Shown here piece after piece: positions 11,880-25,235 of a DNA stretch of 64,000 nucleotides (position 1 is its first letter; every line of letters starts with the position of its first letter). Under the pieces are notes generated by a model that saw only the letters and a program-made list of their open reading frames with translations, did no database searches and was not told where the DNA came from. The stretch is from Gavia stellata. Its lineage: Eukaryota > Chordata > Aves > Gaviiformes > Gaviidae. Made by a program: the position numbers and the translations under genes. The stretch is from contig NC_082598.1 of NCBI RefSeq assembly GCF_030936135.1, positions 26,947,187 to 27,011,186 on the forward strand. The letters are read 5' to 3'.

Positions 11880-14800
11880 GGCTTTTAGTCAGCAGCTCAT
11901 CGGTAGCTGCCAGAGCAGCTGTCCTTCCCTGAAGGGATAGTGTTTGTGCTTGGGGGCAGGTGTACCCCTGGACAAAAAGAAAAATCTTTTTTTCTCCTTG
12001 GGGGGAAAAAAGAAGAGTCAGACTCCTGTTGGCAAATGTAGTAATGCCCTGGCCAAGGTGAGGCAGTAGCAATTACGCTCCCCAAATGCCACCTGCTGTA
12101 TCCCAGGACTCCTCCAGCAGTAACGAGAGCCAGAGAGGTAGATAACCAACTCGGGCTGGAAACCCACCTAGAGGGATGGGTTGATTTTCATGCTGGACAT
12201 GGACTCCAGCAGCAACATGAGGGTGGGCTGAACACCCCTGTGGCTGATGAACACCAGCGAACCCCTCTCGTTGTGGGCTAATGAAGGGTGCTTGGCTCCA
12301 GCTTAGCGCTCCAGCCAGCTGTGTTCCGGGGGGTCTCAAAGGTTACGTCGCCAGCATGGACGGAAAGCAACGGGGTGTTCTCAAGTGCCAAAAACAAACA
12401 AGTAAAGGGACCGGTCCTGGAAACCGCACACTTGCAGTACCATAGAGTAAGGTTGAGAGTGAATCCTTGGGCACATCTTGAGATGAACGAGTGGAGAATC
12501 ACAGCAACATCCCAGACAGTAGTGAGGCTTAAAAGAACACACCCATGGGAAGAGCCTGCTGTCTAAAGCCTTCCAAATATGTGGGCTTCTGTCTGTTCTG
12601 TCAAGCTTTTGAGATGACAGGGAAAGAAAACTCCTCATTGCTAAAGCAAAAAATTTAACACGGGATGGTGGCTTGGTGGAAAGCATGTAACTGCTAACAG
12701 ACCTTTTACTCCTACGCCTTCTAACAATCTTAGGAAGTCTGCGGAACAACAGATGCAAAGCAATCAGCAGTAAAATACAGTGCCACGTTGGAGTGACCAA
12801 AGAAACAAGGAGGTCAAAGAAGACTATTACAATAATGAAATGGCCAGTCTCATCTTCACCTAAACAAAAACACATTTAGCAATCCTATTGAAGTGCCCAA
12901 GTCTGCTTAAAATTTATCGCACCATTCATAATGGCAAATCTATTTATCTCGAATGGATGATTTTTCCCATGCATTGCAGAACCTTCTTCAGTAGTTTGTT
13001 CCCTGGCTTTACAGCTGTGCTCCTGATAACAGCAGAACACTCATGAACTGAGCAGAATTAAAGAGATCCTTAAGGTGAATAGGAATATAGCACCTTTAAT
13101 TAGACATATTTATGGTTTTAGAAGATCATATTGACATCCACCAGCCTAAAGAACAGAAAAAAAAAAATTTGCAATTATAAGCACTACAGTGATGAACACG
13201 AAGAAGCAACAATTAGGCAAAGCCGTAATAATTCAGAGCAAAGCACCTGGAAATTAATACGTAATAACTTTCTCTTAAATGTATTATTCTTGTTTGTAGT
13301 GGTACCCACATTTTTCCATTTGTCTTAAAATTGGATGTGATTTAATCTTCTAATTTGTTTAAAAAGAGCAACACTGTTATAAGCTAAAACTCACATCTTA
13401 ATTAATATTTTTAGATCCAGAACTATGATGAAGCTCCAAAAAAACCCTCCAAATAGTTCTAGTGATCTGCACTAGAAAGGCGTCATCACGATCAGTTCCA
13501 GAAGGACCAATGACCTTCTGAGACATCCAAAGGTGATTCATCAAATTCCAGCGTTCGCAAATCAGGGTGCTTCCCTGTCAACAAAGCACATCATCCAGCA
13601 GGAGGGAAAGCTTTTACACTTTGATGGCATACTGGAGCTGAACTCTCCCTGGAATTTGCACTTTATGTATTGGAGAGATGCAAGACAACTATCAGGTTAC
13701 CCAAGATTATTAGTGAACAGCCTATTAATACATTTCCCTGACAGAAATGGCCAGGCAAGACACTCATAAATTCACGTTCCTTTGATGAGAAGTGTAAAAG
13801 CAGTGCATTGTGGTTTTCGCTATGCGGTTAAAATTATGATTAACTTTTAGTTACATAGTCTATATAATGCACTTTGGATTGCGGTGTAGTAAGCAGAGTC
13901 ATAAAAATGAAGTGTTGGGGGAAATTAAATAAGGAATTTCATATACATCCTAAATGGGCAGTCTTTCAATACACCCAGACTTCTTAGAAACATTTCCAGG
14001 TGGATGTACTGCTTGCATGGGCTCAGCCAGTCTCATCAAATATAGATCTCTTGGTTTAGAGCAATTCGATGTGTTAACTTTCCAAGTACAATGAAACAGT
14101 TCCTGCAGTTGTGGCCTTCAGGAATTGAGAGCGAGCACTTACTGCCTCTGCACCTAAGACACAAACATCTCATGAAACAGCATTTATAAACGTAACAGCA
14201 TAAAAACATAGCAGGAAAAGAAGGAGGCCTTTCTGTATTATCAGCTCATACCCAAATCATTTCATCATCACCTTGCTGTTTCTGTGTTTGAACTATGACT
14301 GCAAACTTACTTTGGTCAAAGTCCACCCAACTTTGCAACAAGGAGTGACGGCCCATAGGAGTCTCCGTTGGCAAGCGACCTCTGTACCCCACCTTTCTCA
14401 GTACGGCACGGGTCTGCAGGCCTGGCTTCGGGACGGGCTGTGCCCCCCCAATGCTCTCTCGGGAGAAGTCCATAGTTCCTCCCCCTGCTTTCTTCTACAT
14501 ACCAGCTTTTTACTTAAGGGTTAGTCCGTGTAGGGGGAGAGTTAAAGTATGCAATGATCCCATTTCGTGACAAACTGTTTCTCGCTGCAGAGGAAAGTAG
14601 AGAAGAGGCGACTACGCAGTAAGCAAGGCTACCATCTAGTGGAACAGCTGTACTTCCATGTGGCAGAGGAACCTCCACCATCAAATAACCTTGTGCTGAA
14701 TATATTGATCCTAAACCCAAGCTTACCGTATAAATGTAATTAGGAAAATTCTGTTATAGCAGAATGGTAATTTTCTTTGGAACGCTTTCTTTAACATATT

Positions 14801-15340
14801 CACACAAGTCACTGTGATATTAAGTCTCCACCTTAAAATACATCGAATATTTTCCAGAAAGAACGAAAGCCACCACGCACATTATACATGCAGCTAGGAG
14901 ATTTAAGAATTGAGCTTGTAGCATATAACTTGTCATTACAAGCTTGAATATGCTCTTCCTTACAGAGAGGACAGAGGGTTCAGTCCCCCGGATGCATTGC
15001 TTCCCAGGACCTGTGCGAAAGCTTGCATTGCTCATGTTATTTTAGAGTTCCTGTCTCATTAGTGCTCCCTGGGAAAGCATATAGTGAAAGACTATTTCTG
15101 CCGTGGAGGAACTTCTCTGTGTTATTTACAGAGAAGCAAAGACCGTGAGACATCAGTCTCAGGTAACTACTCCAGTAGTTTAATCAAGCCAGGAACCAAA
15201 TCAAGGCCTCCTGTTACACTCATGGAGCCCTCTCCCATCCACTGCATTAGCTATCTCAGGCATGTTACCACTACATTAATGAAGGCTCTACGGGTACAAG
15301 TTCAATCCGAAGCAATTTGCAGGCCAGCAGTTTGCTGATA
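11880..15340. other. Intergenic between CpG island and CR1 pair
   Basis: No gene is supported. A 164-residue minus-strand ORF (12381-12875) has a hydrophobic N-terminal stretch followed by a basic cluster (RRRRSKR), but no family is recognised. The rest is AT-rich and shows no identified repeat. Confidence 0.4.
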
Positions 15341-15635
15341 TCACACAGAATCACACACAGAATCACTAAGGTTGGGAAAGACCTGTAAGATCATCAAGTC
15401 CAACCATTACCATAAAAAAAACCCAAAACCAAAACAAAAAAAAAACACCACCACAAAAAAAACCACCACCACACAACCCACCCCCACCACACAGCACCAT
15501 GCCCATCAAGCCACATCCCACAATGCCACATCCACACGCTCCTTGAATACCTCCAGGGAGGGTGACTCCACTACCTCCCTGGGCAGTCTATTCCACTGTG
15601 TTACCACTCTCTCAGTAAAGAACTTTTTCCTAATG
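15341..15635 (-). mobile_element. CR1 LINE 3' end, first of a tandem pair
   Basis: The left end carries the antisense CR1 terminal repeat (CACAGAATCAC units), followed by AAGGTTGGGAAAGACCTGTA and ATCATCAAGTCCAACC, the hallmark of the CR1 3' UTR. An AC-rich, A-rich low-complexity expansion (about 15412-15500) follows, then the conserved terminal segment up to TTTTTCCTAAT. The copy stops there and runs directly into the next element. It is fairly young by comparison with the other CR1 copies in the window. Confidence 0.9.
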
Positions 15636-16270
15636 TCACAGAATCACAGAATCACAGAATCACTAAGGTTGGAAAAGACCTGTAAGATCATCAAGTCCAA
15701 CCTAAAAAAAAAAAAAAAAAAACCCAAAATAAACCAAAAAAAACCCCACACACCACACAACAACAACAAACCACAACACACCAAAAACCAACCCACCCAA
15801 CACCACACAGCACCATGCCCATCAAGCTACATCCCACAATGCCACATCCACACGCTCCTTGAATACCTCCAGGGAGGGTGACTCCACTACCTCCCTGGGC
15901 AGCCTATTCCAATGTTTCACTACTCTCTCAGTAAAGAACTTTTTCCTAATATCCAGCCTGAACCTCCCCTGGCGCAACTTGAGGCCATTTCCTCTTGTCC
16001 TGTCACTCGTCACTTGGGAGAAGAGACCAACACCCACCTCTCTGCAACCCCCTTTCAGGTAATTGTAGAGAGCGACAAGGTCTCCCCTCAGCCTCCTCTT
16101 CTCCAGACTGAACAACCCCAGCTCCCTCAGCCGCTCCTCATAAGACTTGTGCTCCAGACCCCTCACCAGCTTCGTCGCCCTTCTCTGGACACGCTCCAGC
16201 ACCTCAATGTCCTTCTTGGAGTGAGGGGCCCAACACTGAACACAGTATTCGAGGTGCGACCTCGAATTTC
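15636..16270 (-). mobile_element. CR1 LINE 3' end with ORF2 C-terminus
   Basis: It begins with three antisense CACAGAATCA terminal repeats, then the CR1 3' UTR, with its own AC-rich expansion at about 15703-15805. On the minus strand a nearly open reading frame (15822-16286) encodes the C-terminus of the CR1 ORF2 protein, with the family phrases [60 protein letters not shown] and [19 protein letters not shown]. The frame has few lesions, so this is a relatively recent, 5'-truncated insertion. The 5' truncation lies near 16270. It cannot encode an active element because the endonuclease and reverse-transcriptase core are absent. Confidence 0.95.
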
Positions 16271-19200
16271 TTGACATGCCAAGCAAGGCGGAATGATAAT
16301 TTCAAAGTTTCTTTATAGCTCTTCAGGAATACAAAGCCTTGCATCCAGGAATGGTTGTAAAGTAAGTTATGAATGATCTCTGAGACATCTGACTAGATGT
16401 AATTCTCTGATCTCTCCTTTCCCTGCCTGTTGCACAGCAGTATAGTGGGATTTCCCGTGGGTGAGGTGAAGGAAAGGTGGCCTGGCCTGCCATGTCATCA
16501 CCTGATGACAAGATGCACTTACCGAGCCCACCCGCTCACCCAGACAGGGGCAGCTCCATCTTTTTTATCATTACAGGCAAGTTCTGGGGGAGGCGAGCAG
16601 GGTGACTGTGGTAGCTTGCAATCGCAATATTTGAAATAGGAGAACATACCAAGTGACCACTGTGGGAAAACAGTCCATTTTGGACTTTCTTCTAGCTGGA
16701 GGGGCCAGGTGATGGAAAGCTGCTGTTCATAAGAAAAAGCTGCTATTAATGCAGAGTTTCTAAATCCTACAGCAGCTGCTTAGGCACTCTGCTAGAAGGC
16801 AGTAGGTGCTTTCAGAGCTGACTTTTCAGCAAACTCGGTTTACTGTTTTATGTGGCTCTGGCGGACAAAAATACTCAAAAGTTGCCACAGAGCAAGGCCT
16901 ATAATTATAGGCAGTCAAATAAAGAGAATAGCTCACACGACTTGCAAAGCTAAGGTGTAGCTAGGTTTTCTTGCCTTGGGTGCTTACAATGGGAAGTATA
17001 GTCCTACTTTCTGATGGCTACTGAAATGAAATGATCTCCAATATTTTTCTACATCTGAGAAATAAGAATATGAAACAGATTTTGGAATGCCACTTGCCTT
17101 TGAGGCTACAATTTTTCCGTATTTTGAGCAGGTTGTTGTTCAAACAGCACAAAATCAAGCACAGCTTAGAAGTTTTAGGCCAACACTTCACCGCCAGCAG
17201 CTGCTGTGTTTCAGCCCTGGTGCTCTCGCACCTTGGAGCTTTCCCTGGAAGTGCTCCACTGCCGGTTCTCTTTCCCACCGGGCAGCTGAGGCGGTGCAGC
17301 AGTACAGCTCCTGGTGAGGCAGTCAGGAAACCCACGTCTCGGGCCAGAATGCCTAGCCCACTCATATGCTATATATGCATATATACACATTCACATCCAC
17401 TAATACACATTAATGAAGAGGTATAGAAAGCTGAGATCAGGTTGGAAATGCTAGGTTTACTAACAGCAGAAGGCCAGTGCTTTGTCTCTGAAACAAGAGA
17501 GACAAAAGTCCAGTGTCCAATGTCCTAAATACGGCTAGAAAAGCCCAGGCTACAAATACATTCAATGGCAATTTTGCCCTATGTGTATAAACATACACTG
17601 GAAAGAGCAGCATGTTTTGCATTTATATTTGCAGCTGCAGAATGTGATACAGTCCCATTGTTTTTCTGATTCCACAGTGTAGTTCCCCTCACCATCTAAA
17701 TATTTTTCTCCACTGAACAGGGATTTATTTCAGCATGCACATTCATAAGCTAAACACCTTCACTAAAACAATAAGGCTCAAGGGCCAAACGAAGGAGTTC
17801 TCCATACTCACATGTGCTTTGGGTAAACACTTCAAAACAGTGCTTGTTAAACTAATCTTCAGAAAAACAGTTTCTCCATCAGTGACAAACACTGTCTAAA
17901 CATTTCTCTGAAGGTGGGGGGGTGGAGATACTCTCCTCCTTGAATAGTGTGGAAAAATTCCTGGAGCAGAGAGGGAGAAAAGCCTTCCTTTCTCCCCGCT
18001 CCTGACGCTCTGAGACCAGCCTCTGAAGATGCACAGGAGACACTATAGAGTTAGGCTCTGGGAGTGGCTTGGGGCAAAGGCAAGCCTGGAAAGGACAATG
18101 TTTCCTGACTGGGCTTGTTTCACTGTGTTTTTAATTGCTTGCAGTTGAGCCAAGACTAATAACCTTCCACTGGTGACATGCACAGCAGTGTCAGAGCAGT
18201 TGGGCCCCTGCATTGCTGCCTCCCCAGCTGGTAAGAGCAGCTCGTACAACACAACTGCTTTGCATCAGCGATACACTGGGTGGTCACCACATATACAACA
18301 CTTTGTGACAGAATTAAAACTTAACTAAAGGTTTTGTTCTGCCAGATGTACTTCTGGAAAGTGGTTATTAATGTGGGGTTAAGTCTCTCATTCTTACACA
18401 TTTTGAAATCAAAGCCTTGTCTTGTAAGTACAAGTGAATAGCTACTGTTAATTTGTAATTAACATAGGAATTGGTACAGGCAAGACTTTGGAGATCTCAG
18501 CGGCTAAAAAGCACATACTGAGATCCGCTAGCATGTCTAAGGGATCCGTTTAATGCTTCTACACACTGGTATAGAGTGGAGAGGCAATAGCAGCTCAAAT
18601 CTAGGTCTGTGATGCTTTTTGTCTACTGTGGTCACACTGAGAAAGAGTCAGAGCTGTGGTGCTCTGAGTCACTTCTGAGTCACCAGCCTGCCAGAGCCAC
18701 TCACCAGACAGACAGACAGACAGATAGATAGATAGACAGACAGACAGTGGCTAGGAACTCTAAGATATGCCATAGGGCTTAGGAGTGATGAAGAGGAGGT
18801 AGTTTGGGACTGGCTCAGATGCAGAAAATGTCTTTCCCATGCAGCCCCGCACAGCCAGCCCACTTCAGGACAGGACTAGATACGCAGGCGGGTCTCAGGG
18901 CAATCCAGGGATCTCAGGCTCTCGGCTTCACTTACTGCACTGGCAGCAGCTCTGTGCCAACAGCGCTCCCCAGGTGAAGTGGCTCTAACACAAGAACCAT
19001 GCTTGAACTTCTCACAAACTGTCTGCGGCTGAGGTTTTACTTCAGGGCACTTGTCTAATTAAAAACAAAATCCCCCCACTTCTCAAGAGTGTGCACGTGT
19101 AGGGGAGGAAGTAAATCCTTTAGCACAAGTTGGTGTAAATGTTGCGGTATGCATGTCCCTGTCGATATATAGAAGTTCAGGGTAGCTTGTACTACCTAAG

Positions 19201-22145
19201 AGGTTTTTGTTATGGAAGTAGAGTTTTCAGAGAACATGCTGAGCTGAGCACACCTTATTTCAGAATTTATATAGGTGGGCGTGAATATGTATATAAAAAT
19301 CAGATGGAAACATTTCACCAGAAGACTATGCATAAGATACCACAAGAGGACAGGACCACTTCAGATGTCTGGAACAAAGCAAGCATCTTTCAGGATTCTG
19401 TGACTGAGTTAGCTGAACAGCTTTTTTTTTTTATGATGTGGCTTTGTTGTTCACTGATTTCAAGTGTCAACTACTTTAAATTCTGCTAAAGGTCACCATG
19501 TGCATAAAAAAGACAGGATGAAGGTATGCCTTTTACATATGGGTTAATCCCCATCACTATCCATCCCCTCTTTCCTCCTCCCAAAAGAAGATAAACTGAC
19601 CTCCAGGACATAGTGTAAGATGGTTTGTGCTGCTGGACTGAAGGAGTGACAACATTTCACAATAAACTCTCTTCACACAAGAGTCCTTGTCTACAGGTGT
19701 CTCTGTTACCATGCAAGCAGGAAGGGCTCCTTTCTCTTTTTTTTTGCAACTGACACAAAAGCTCTTGCTATTTCCTTCTGGCGGAGCCCTACCTCATACT
19801 TCATCCAACAGCAGGCAAGCCAATTTCTTCATTTGCTCCTCACATTCCCCTGAGAAACATCAAAGCCACACTAGCATGTAAAGACACCACAGGTGACAAC
19901 AGGCTTGGTCCAGAAGTTGGGTCCCTCCTCAGCAGCTCCTGGAAGCATATATTCTGTCCTTTCCCTGAAAAGGTTTCATTCTTGAGGATGGAGACCACTG
20001 ATGTAAAGAGGTATTTGGGAGATGGCCCATGCCTTTCCCTCAGCACCCCATACACCTTAAAAGTACTAGTGAGTCACTGTCTTGATATCCTTTCAACTGA
20101 CTGACAACATGCCTCAGCTCTCTTCTCTTTTTTCATGACTCTCCTCCGGCTTAAGAGTGGATAGCGCTCAGGAGATGATTTGGGGCGGCCTTTTATTTTG
20201 TTTCACGAGAAACTCAGCCTACCTAAGGTAAACTCTTCCAGCAGGAAGAGGAGGAGGAGCCTCTCCCAGAGGAGAGGCTGTGAATGCTTTCTGGGTGCTA
20301 TGTATGGCTGACGAGGACTCAAAAGCAAGTCTAAGGATAGGGTTTGCTAATTAACTTGTGACTGAAGCAACTGAAGACTGCAGGGGAGAAGCGAACTGGG
20401 GTTGCCCCAGGATGGCCTGGCACAACACAGCACTTGGGAAGAGGCACATGTACAAGAGAGTGTATTGCAAGGGTCAAATGCTGCTATTTAATTCTCTCTC
20501 AACCAGTAGTTTAATTCACATAGCTCATCTTGTTTTCTCTTGTGCCTGTTAGTATGAGGAAACCATCAACTGGATGAAAATGTAAGTTGGGATGTAAGTC
20601 CTAATCACAGATCATCCAAGTGCTACATCAAAATCAGAATTCATTATTATTAGCTATTACATGTATTATGCTAAAACAAAGCACAAAGTGAGGTCCTCTT
20701 ACTTGAGATATGTATTTTACCTCTCTAGATAAAAGCACTAATCACAGGAATGTATAAATTAACAAAACAAAGACAGAGGAAGGAAGGAGAGATTGTTCTC
20801 CTCTACTAGACTAGACTAGGAAGATGGATTGTTCCTGCCTATAGAGGAAAGAGGATGGCTTGCTAACATCACCAAAGAAAGCATTTGAAGGAAAGGAGCC
20901 AATTGCCAGGTGCCAATATACTGTCTTCCTTATCCATGGAGACAAGCCTTGCAAGCCTTTTCAAGTAAAAGCAGACAGTATATCATTCCACTGGAAACTA
21001 AGACACCCTTGTCAAAAATGATGTCCCTCCTGCCTTTCTTTGTGGAAAGAGAAAGGAGTCGCTCTCTGGTTGTCCTACTTCTACCATGAAACAAGACATA
21101 CTATCGCTGTGCCTCTGATAGACACCATCACCATATGGTGGACACAATTTTGCAGAGGAACAAGGTGAAGAATCTTAAGCATCCTGCCAGACAGATCTGA
21201 ATTCAAGAAAACCATAGCCATGCTCTTCAGAAGTGAGAATCTCAAGGCAGGCCTTCAAAGCTACATTTTAGCACTTCAACACTTCTACCTACAGACTTCC
21301 AGAAGAGCCATTGCATTCCATAGAATTTGGTTTTTACATGCTGCAGGACTTGGCTGTATTTCAGAGCAATTGCAGAGTCACTGCTAGCAGTCACTCACTA
21401 CACACACCAGCAGTCCTTGTCAGAGCAGCCCCTCTCATAAGCCTGACCCTTTTATCTGGATAGCTTCAGTGTTACCCCTCTCCAGCTGAGCTTCATCACA
21501 GGTCAGACCCAGAGTTCACATCCTTCAGCATGTCTCAACCTCAGCAGTCCTTAGTCATTACATCTCCGAGCCAAAACATACCCTCCTTTTCGAGAAGGGG
21601 ATAGGAGAACATAACTTTTCCAACCTTCCTATTAACTAAAGAAAGATTTGGGGGTTTTCCCCCATTCCCAACTCAGCTTTGAATTTCTTTCACTTCCCAG
21701 TCTTACTCCTGCTTGACATTTGAGACATTTGAGCCCAGAGCTCCTGGCCTATGGACCTGGAGAGCAGCTGCAGACAGCCAGGTGCTGAGCAGTAACTGGA
21801 CTTACATTGCCCCACAGCGCTGGGCTGCAGTCACCGAGACTCCTCACAGAAGTATTTAAATTAACCTGGCTGCAATTCAGAAACAAACACACGCCTCTCT
21901 TCCTGCTCAAAGCTTTCAAGGACCCAGGCCCTCTATAAAAGCAGTCATTTGTGCTTGCCCTCTTGATCCCTCTGATCTTGTAATTAAAGGCTGGGGCGCT
22001 CACATGCAGGAATTACTGCTGTGCTCCAGACAATTTACCAGAAGAGAAGGGGGGTGTTACTGCCTTACACGGATCCCTGACACCCGCTGTCCCTGCAGTG
22101 AGTGGCCTCAGATATGTTTGTCACCTTTTATGTTTGGTGACACAG
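16271..22145. other. Intergenic, upstream of solo LTR
   Basis: No gene or RNA is recognised. ORFs are short and scattered on both strands. Apart from the microsatellite at 18705-18747 and a short inverted repeat at 20260-20281 (arms AGCCTCTC/GAGAGGCT), I see no structure. Confidence 0.4.
18705..18747. repeat. (CAGA)n/(TAGA)n compound microsatellite
   Basis: A 43-base tetranucleotide tract runs as CAGA units, then a short block of TAGA units, then CAGA again. The interruption by TAGA in the centre is a simple transition variant of the same unit. It is likely to be length-polymorphic. Confidence 0.95.
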
Positions 22146-22678
22146 TGTACTGGTTCTGGCTGGGATGGAGTTAATTTTCTCCATAGCAGCTGGCATGGGG
22201 CTGTGTTTTGGATCTGTGACCAGAACAGTGCTGATAACACACAGATGTTTAGCTATTGCTGAGCAGTGCTTGCACAGCATCAAGGCCGCCTCTGTTTCTC
22301 ACGCTGTCCTTGCAGCCAGTAGTCTGGGGGTGCACAAGAAGTTGGGAGGGACACAGCTGGGACAGCTGACCCCAACTGACCCAGGGGATATCCCATACCA
22401 TATGTCGTGCTCAGCAATAAAAGCTGGGGGGGGGGGGGGGAGTTTTCCAGGGGGGCTGTAGCTTGGGGGCTGGCTGGGTGGTGAATGATTGCTTTTTGCA
22501 TCACTTGTTTGGGGTGGTTTTTTTTTATTTTTCCCTCCTTTTTCTTATTAAACTTGTCTTATCTCAACCCACAGGTTTTCTCACTCCTGCCCTTCTGATT
22601 CTCTCCCCCATCCTGCTGGGGAGGAGTGAGTGTGCAGCTGTGTGGAGCTTAGCTGCCTACTTTGGTTAACCCACAACA
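22146..22678 (+). mobile_element. Solo LTR of an avian endogenous retrovirus
   Basis: The segment begins TGTACTGGTTCTGGCTGGGA and ends ACCCACAACA, keeping the TG...CA ends of a retroviral LTR. Internal landmarks match a common bird LTR type, probably ERV-L related: GGGATGGAGTTAATTTTC near the 5' end, GCACAAGAAGTTGGGAGGGA in the middle, a TATA-like CAATAAAAGCTGG at about 22414-22426 followed by a 15-base G run, and TTATTAAAC...CTTATCTCAACCCAC near the R/U5 side. The polypurine-like ends open directly onto non-viral sequence on both sides, with no gag, pol or env, so it is a solo LTR from recombination. I see no unambiguous target-site duplication. Class assignment rests on recalled pattern similarity. 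Confidence 0.8.
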
Positions 22679-25235
22679 CATAAGACTTTCTCCAGTACCT
22701 AATCTGGGAGAAAGGCTTTCTTCAGCTAACACAAATTTTTCATTTTGGAAAAGCTATATACATTTGGTGTTATAGCTGGATAGCAGTGATAGTGGTATAG
22801 CAGTGACAGAGAGAATATAGTATCTATGTATCTCCACTTGGTGGAACCTATATGCAAATGCAGTTGGGGGCAATTCCCTTACATCTGTCCTTTACAATGA
22901 TGCAGACATAGACGTGCAGATACATTAACATGGAAAATGTTAGTGGTGGAAAATAAGGACGGTGTTTTATTAGCTTTCCAGTTACCAACTGGACATTACT
23001 TGCCAAATGATTGGAAATTGTCTTGTTTCACAGACACATATCTACCAGGCTAAAAGCCTGTCATGCAGAAATAAAGTCTGTCTTTGCTGTATGCCATAAT
23101 GCATACTCTATCATACATTACCATAACATTAATTATGGTGAGCTGTAAGGTAAAAATATGTATCCTTCTCTTATCACCAGGTAGTTAAGGTTGGATTCAT
23201 CCATCTGAAAGCTGGTGTTACCACTGTAGACCTCTACACCTGAACTGGGTCCCATAGGCTCCCTTTATAGTCGAGGGAGAGAAGCTGGTGTTTCTGGAGC
23301 ACAGTTTATCTCAGCCCAAAGCTAACATCTCTGTTTGGTCCACTGACTCATGCTCTCAAATTTCTTCTTCTCGCTGCTGAGTATGAAGGCATTCTAAATG
23401 TTCCTATAATAGATGGACGGATACCACCTTAGTTATGCTATGACTTATGTCAGAACTGGCCTTAGGCAAAAGTAGTCCTAGCAACTCTCCTGTTTAACAA
23501 AATTTCTGTTTAAGTCAACCTCTCTCAAGCACACTACTATGGTATAACTGAGTTGTCGTAACTGCCCTCAGGCAGGATTTACCCCCAACCCAGCAGATGT
23601 ACTTACAGTAATCTCAAATACCTTCAACTCACTGTAGGGTAGGTACAAACAGGCACCAGGAGAATGGTGACACACGGTGACAGGTTCCTGTGGCGCCAGC
23701 TCCTGCACCACCATGTACCTGCATCCTGCTGCCCTGAGCACCACCTGCCAGCTATGGACAGCAGTGGTTTGTTTGGGAGGTAGGGAGTAGGGAATTAAAG
23801 AGATTTCCAGGAATGGGTTTGGGGTCCTTCTTTTGGGAAGCAAGTCATATTACAAGAAAATGAAGAAAGGCACAGGTCTGAGGTGTTTGCTAGGCAGGTG
23901 CGGATAGTGCAGCTGAAGATGGGGTCTTGGGCTGCCTCAGGGCTTAGTTTTTCGCAGGGGAATAGGAAAATTATTTTCTAAAGAATAGTTTACAACCTCA
24001 GCTTCCATTTCAGGAGCTCTGCATTGTCTAAGGCCAGCTTTGTCTCCTACACCACGCTGCTTGTCATAGCTAATTTTGTTAGGAGATCTTCTGAACTCAG
24101 AAATAGCCCTCAATTGTAGGTCTAGTTCTTCCTTATGTAAACCTTCAACTGAAGCATGGGGAGAAAGCAAATACTACCACCGAGTCCTATATTTAAGAGA
24201 AAGAAATCTGCCAAAAGATTATATATGTAGCAAATGTACATGCTTTCTGGATTAGACATCTGAGCGAAAGCTTTATTTGCAGACAATGTTTAACACTACA
24301 AGTACTATTATTACATTTGGACAGTGCAGAAAGTTCACAAGTACTGCCAATCAATTTTTCAGGTGAGTTCATTTTACTGCAGTAATGGGATTGTATTGGG
24401 TTAAATGTGCTAGGTACATCTATCCGCACTGAATAAAGACAGTCCAGAGATTTCCTTTTTGCAAGGAGGTAGATGGGGACTGGATATGATGCAGCACTCA
24501 CTTTTTACGTGACTTTGCAGAGGCAGGCATCTTTATGCAACTGTAGCAGATTTTTAGCAGTTTTGTCTTGTTATACTTACTGTTTATTTAAAATTTATGT
24601 ATTGATAGATTTGGCAGATTCTCCCGTAGAAATGATCACTCCTGCTATGGTCCCTGTGTGCTGCTCGTGGCACCCAGAGACTGAAACAAGACTTGCACAG
24701 CTGTTTGCAGTCTCTCCCAAACAGCCTAGACAAAGGAGCCATCTCAGGGCTGACTGTAACCTAGGGATCTGAGCACTGTCATTCCTCCAAGGCAGGCTGA
24801 AGTTACAACCACCATTTGCCACTGAGCAATTCAGAAATAGGATTTTTCTTGCCATTTTTAGCCTTCTCTTTTGAAGGCTGCGAGATGTGTGCTTTGCTCT
24901 CCTCTCAGAGGAGCTGCATGCAGTCTCTCCCTACATATGTATCAGGGACCATTAGCATCACACTTGTTCATTCAAGTTGCTTTCCTATACTTGCATCTTA
25001 CAGTGTGTGAAGAGTTGATCACAAAAGGAATGATAGTCAAAGATACTATATACAGAATAAATATTTTTGGCCATTTTTAGCTTGCTTGTAGGTATCAATG
25101 ACTGTTTTCAGCTAAAACATAAGGGGGAAAAAATAGAAATAAATGATACTGTCATTTACTGTGAACCTTCCCCCCCCTCCACAAAAATCTTTCATTTTGA
25201 ACAGTGTGTACTGCTCATCCCTTTACTGTGATAGA
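22679..25235. other. Intergenic between solo LTR and short CR1
   Basis: No gene, repeat or RNA is recognised. The ORFs (for example 23568-23843 and 24193-24501 on the minus strand) show no domain. Confidence 0.4.

Noticed and set aside
15372..15881. 169-residue Thr/Lys/Asn-rich ORF
   Set aside because: It reads through the AC-rich expansions of two CR1 3' ends, on the antisense strand of the elements.
22165..22461. 98-residue ORF beginning MELIFSIAAGMGL
   Set aside because: It is read from inside the solo LTR and ends in the glycine run from poly-G; not a retroviral protein.
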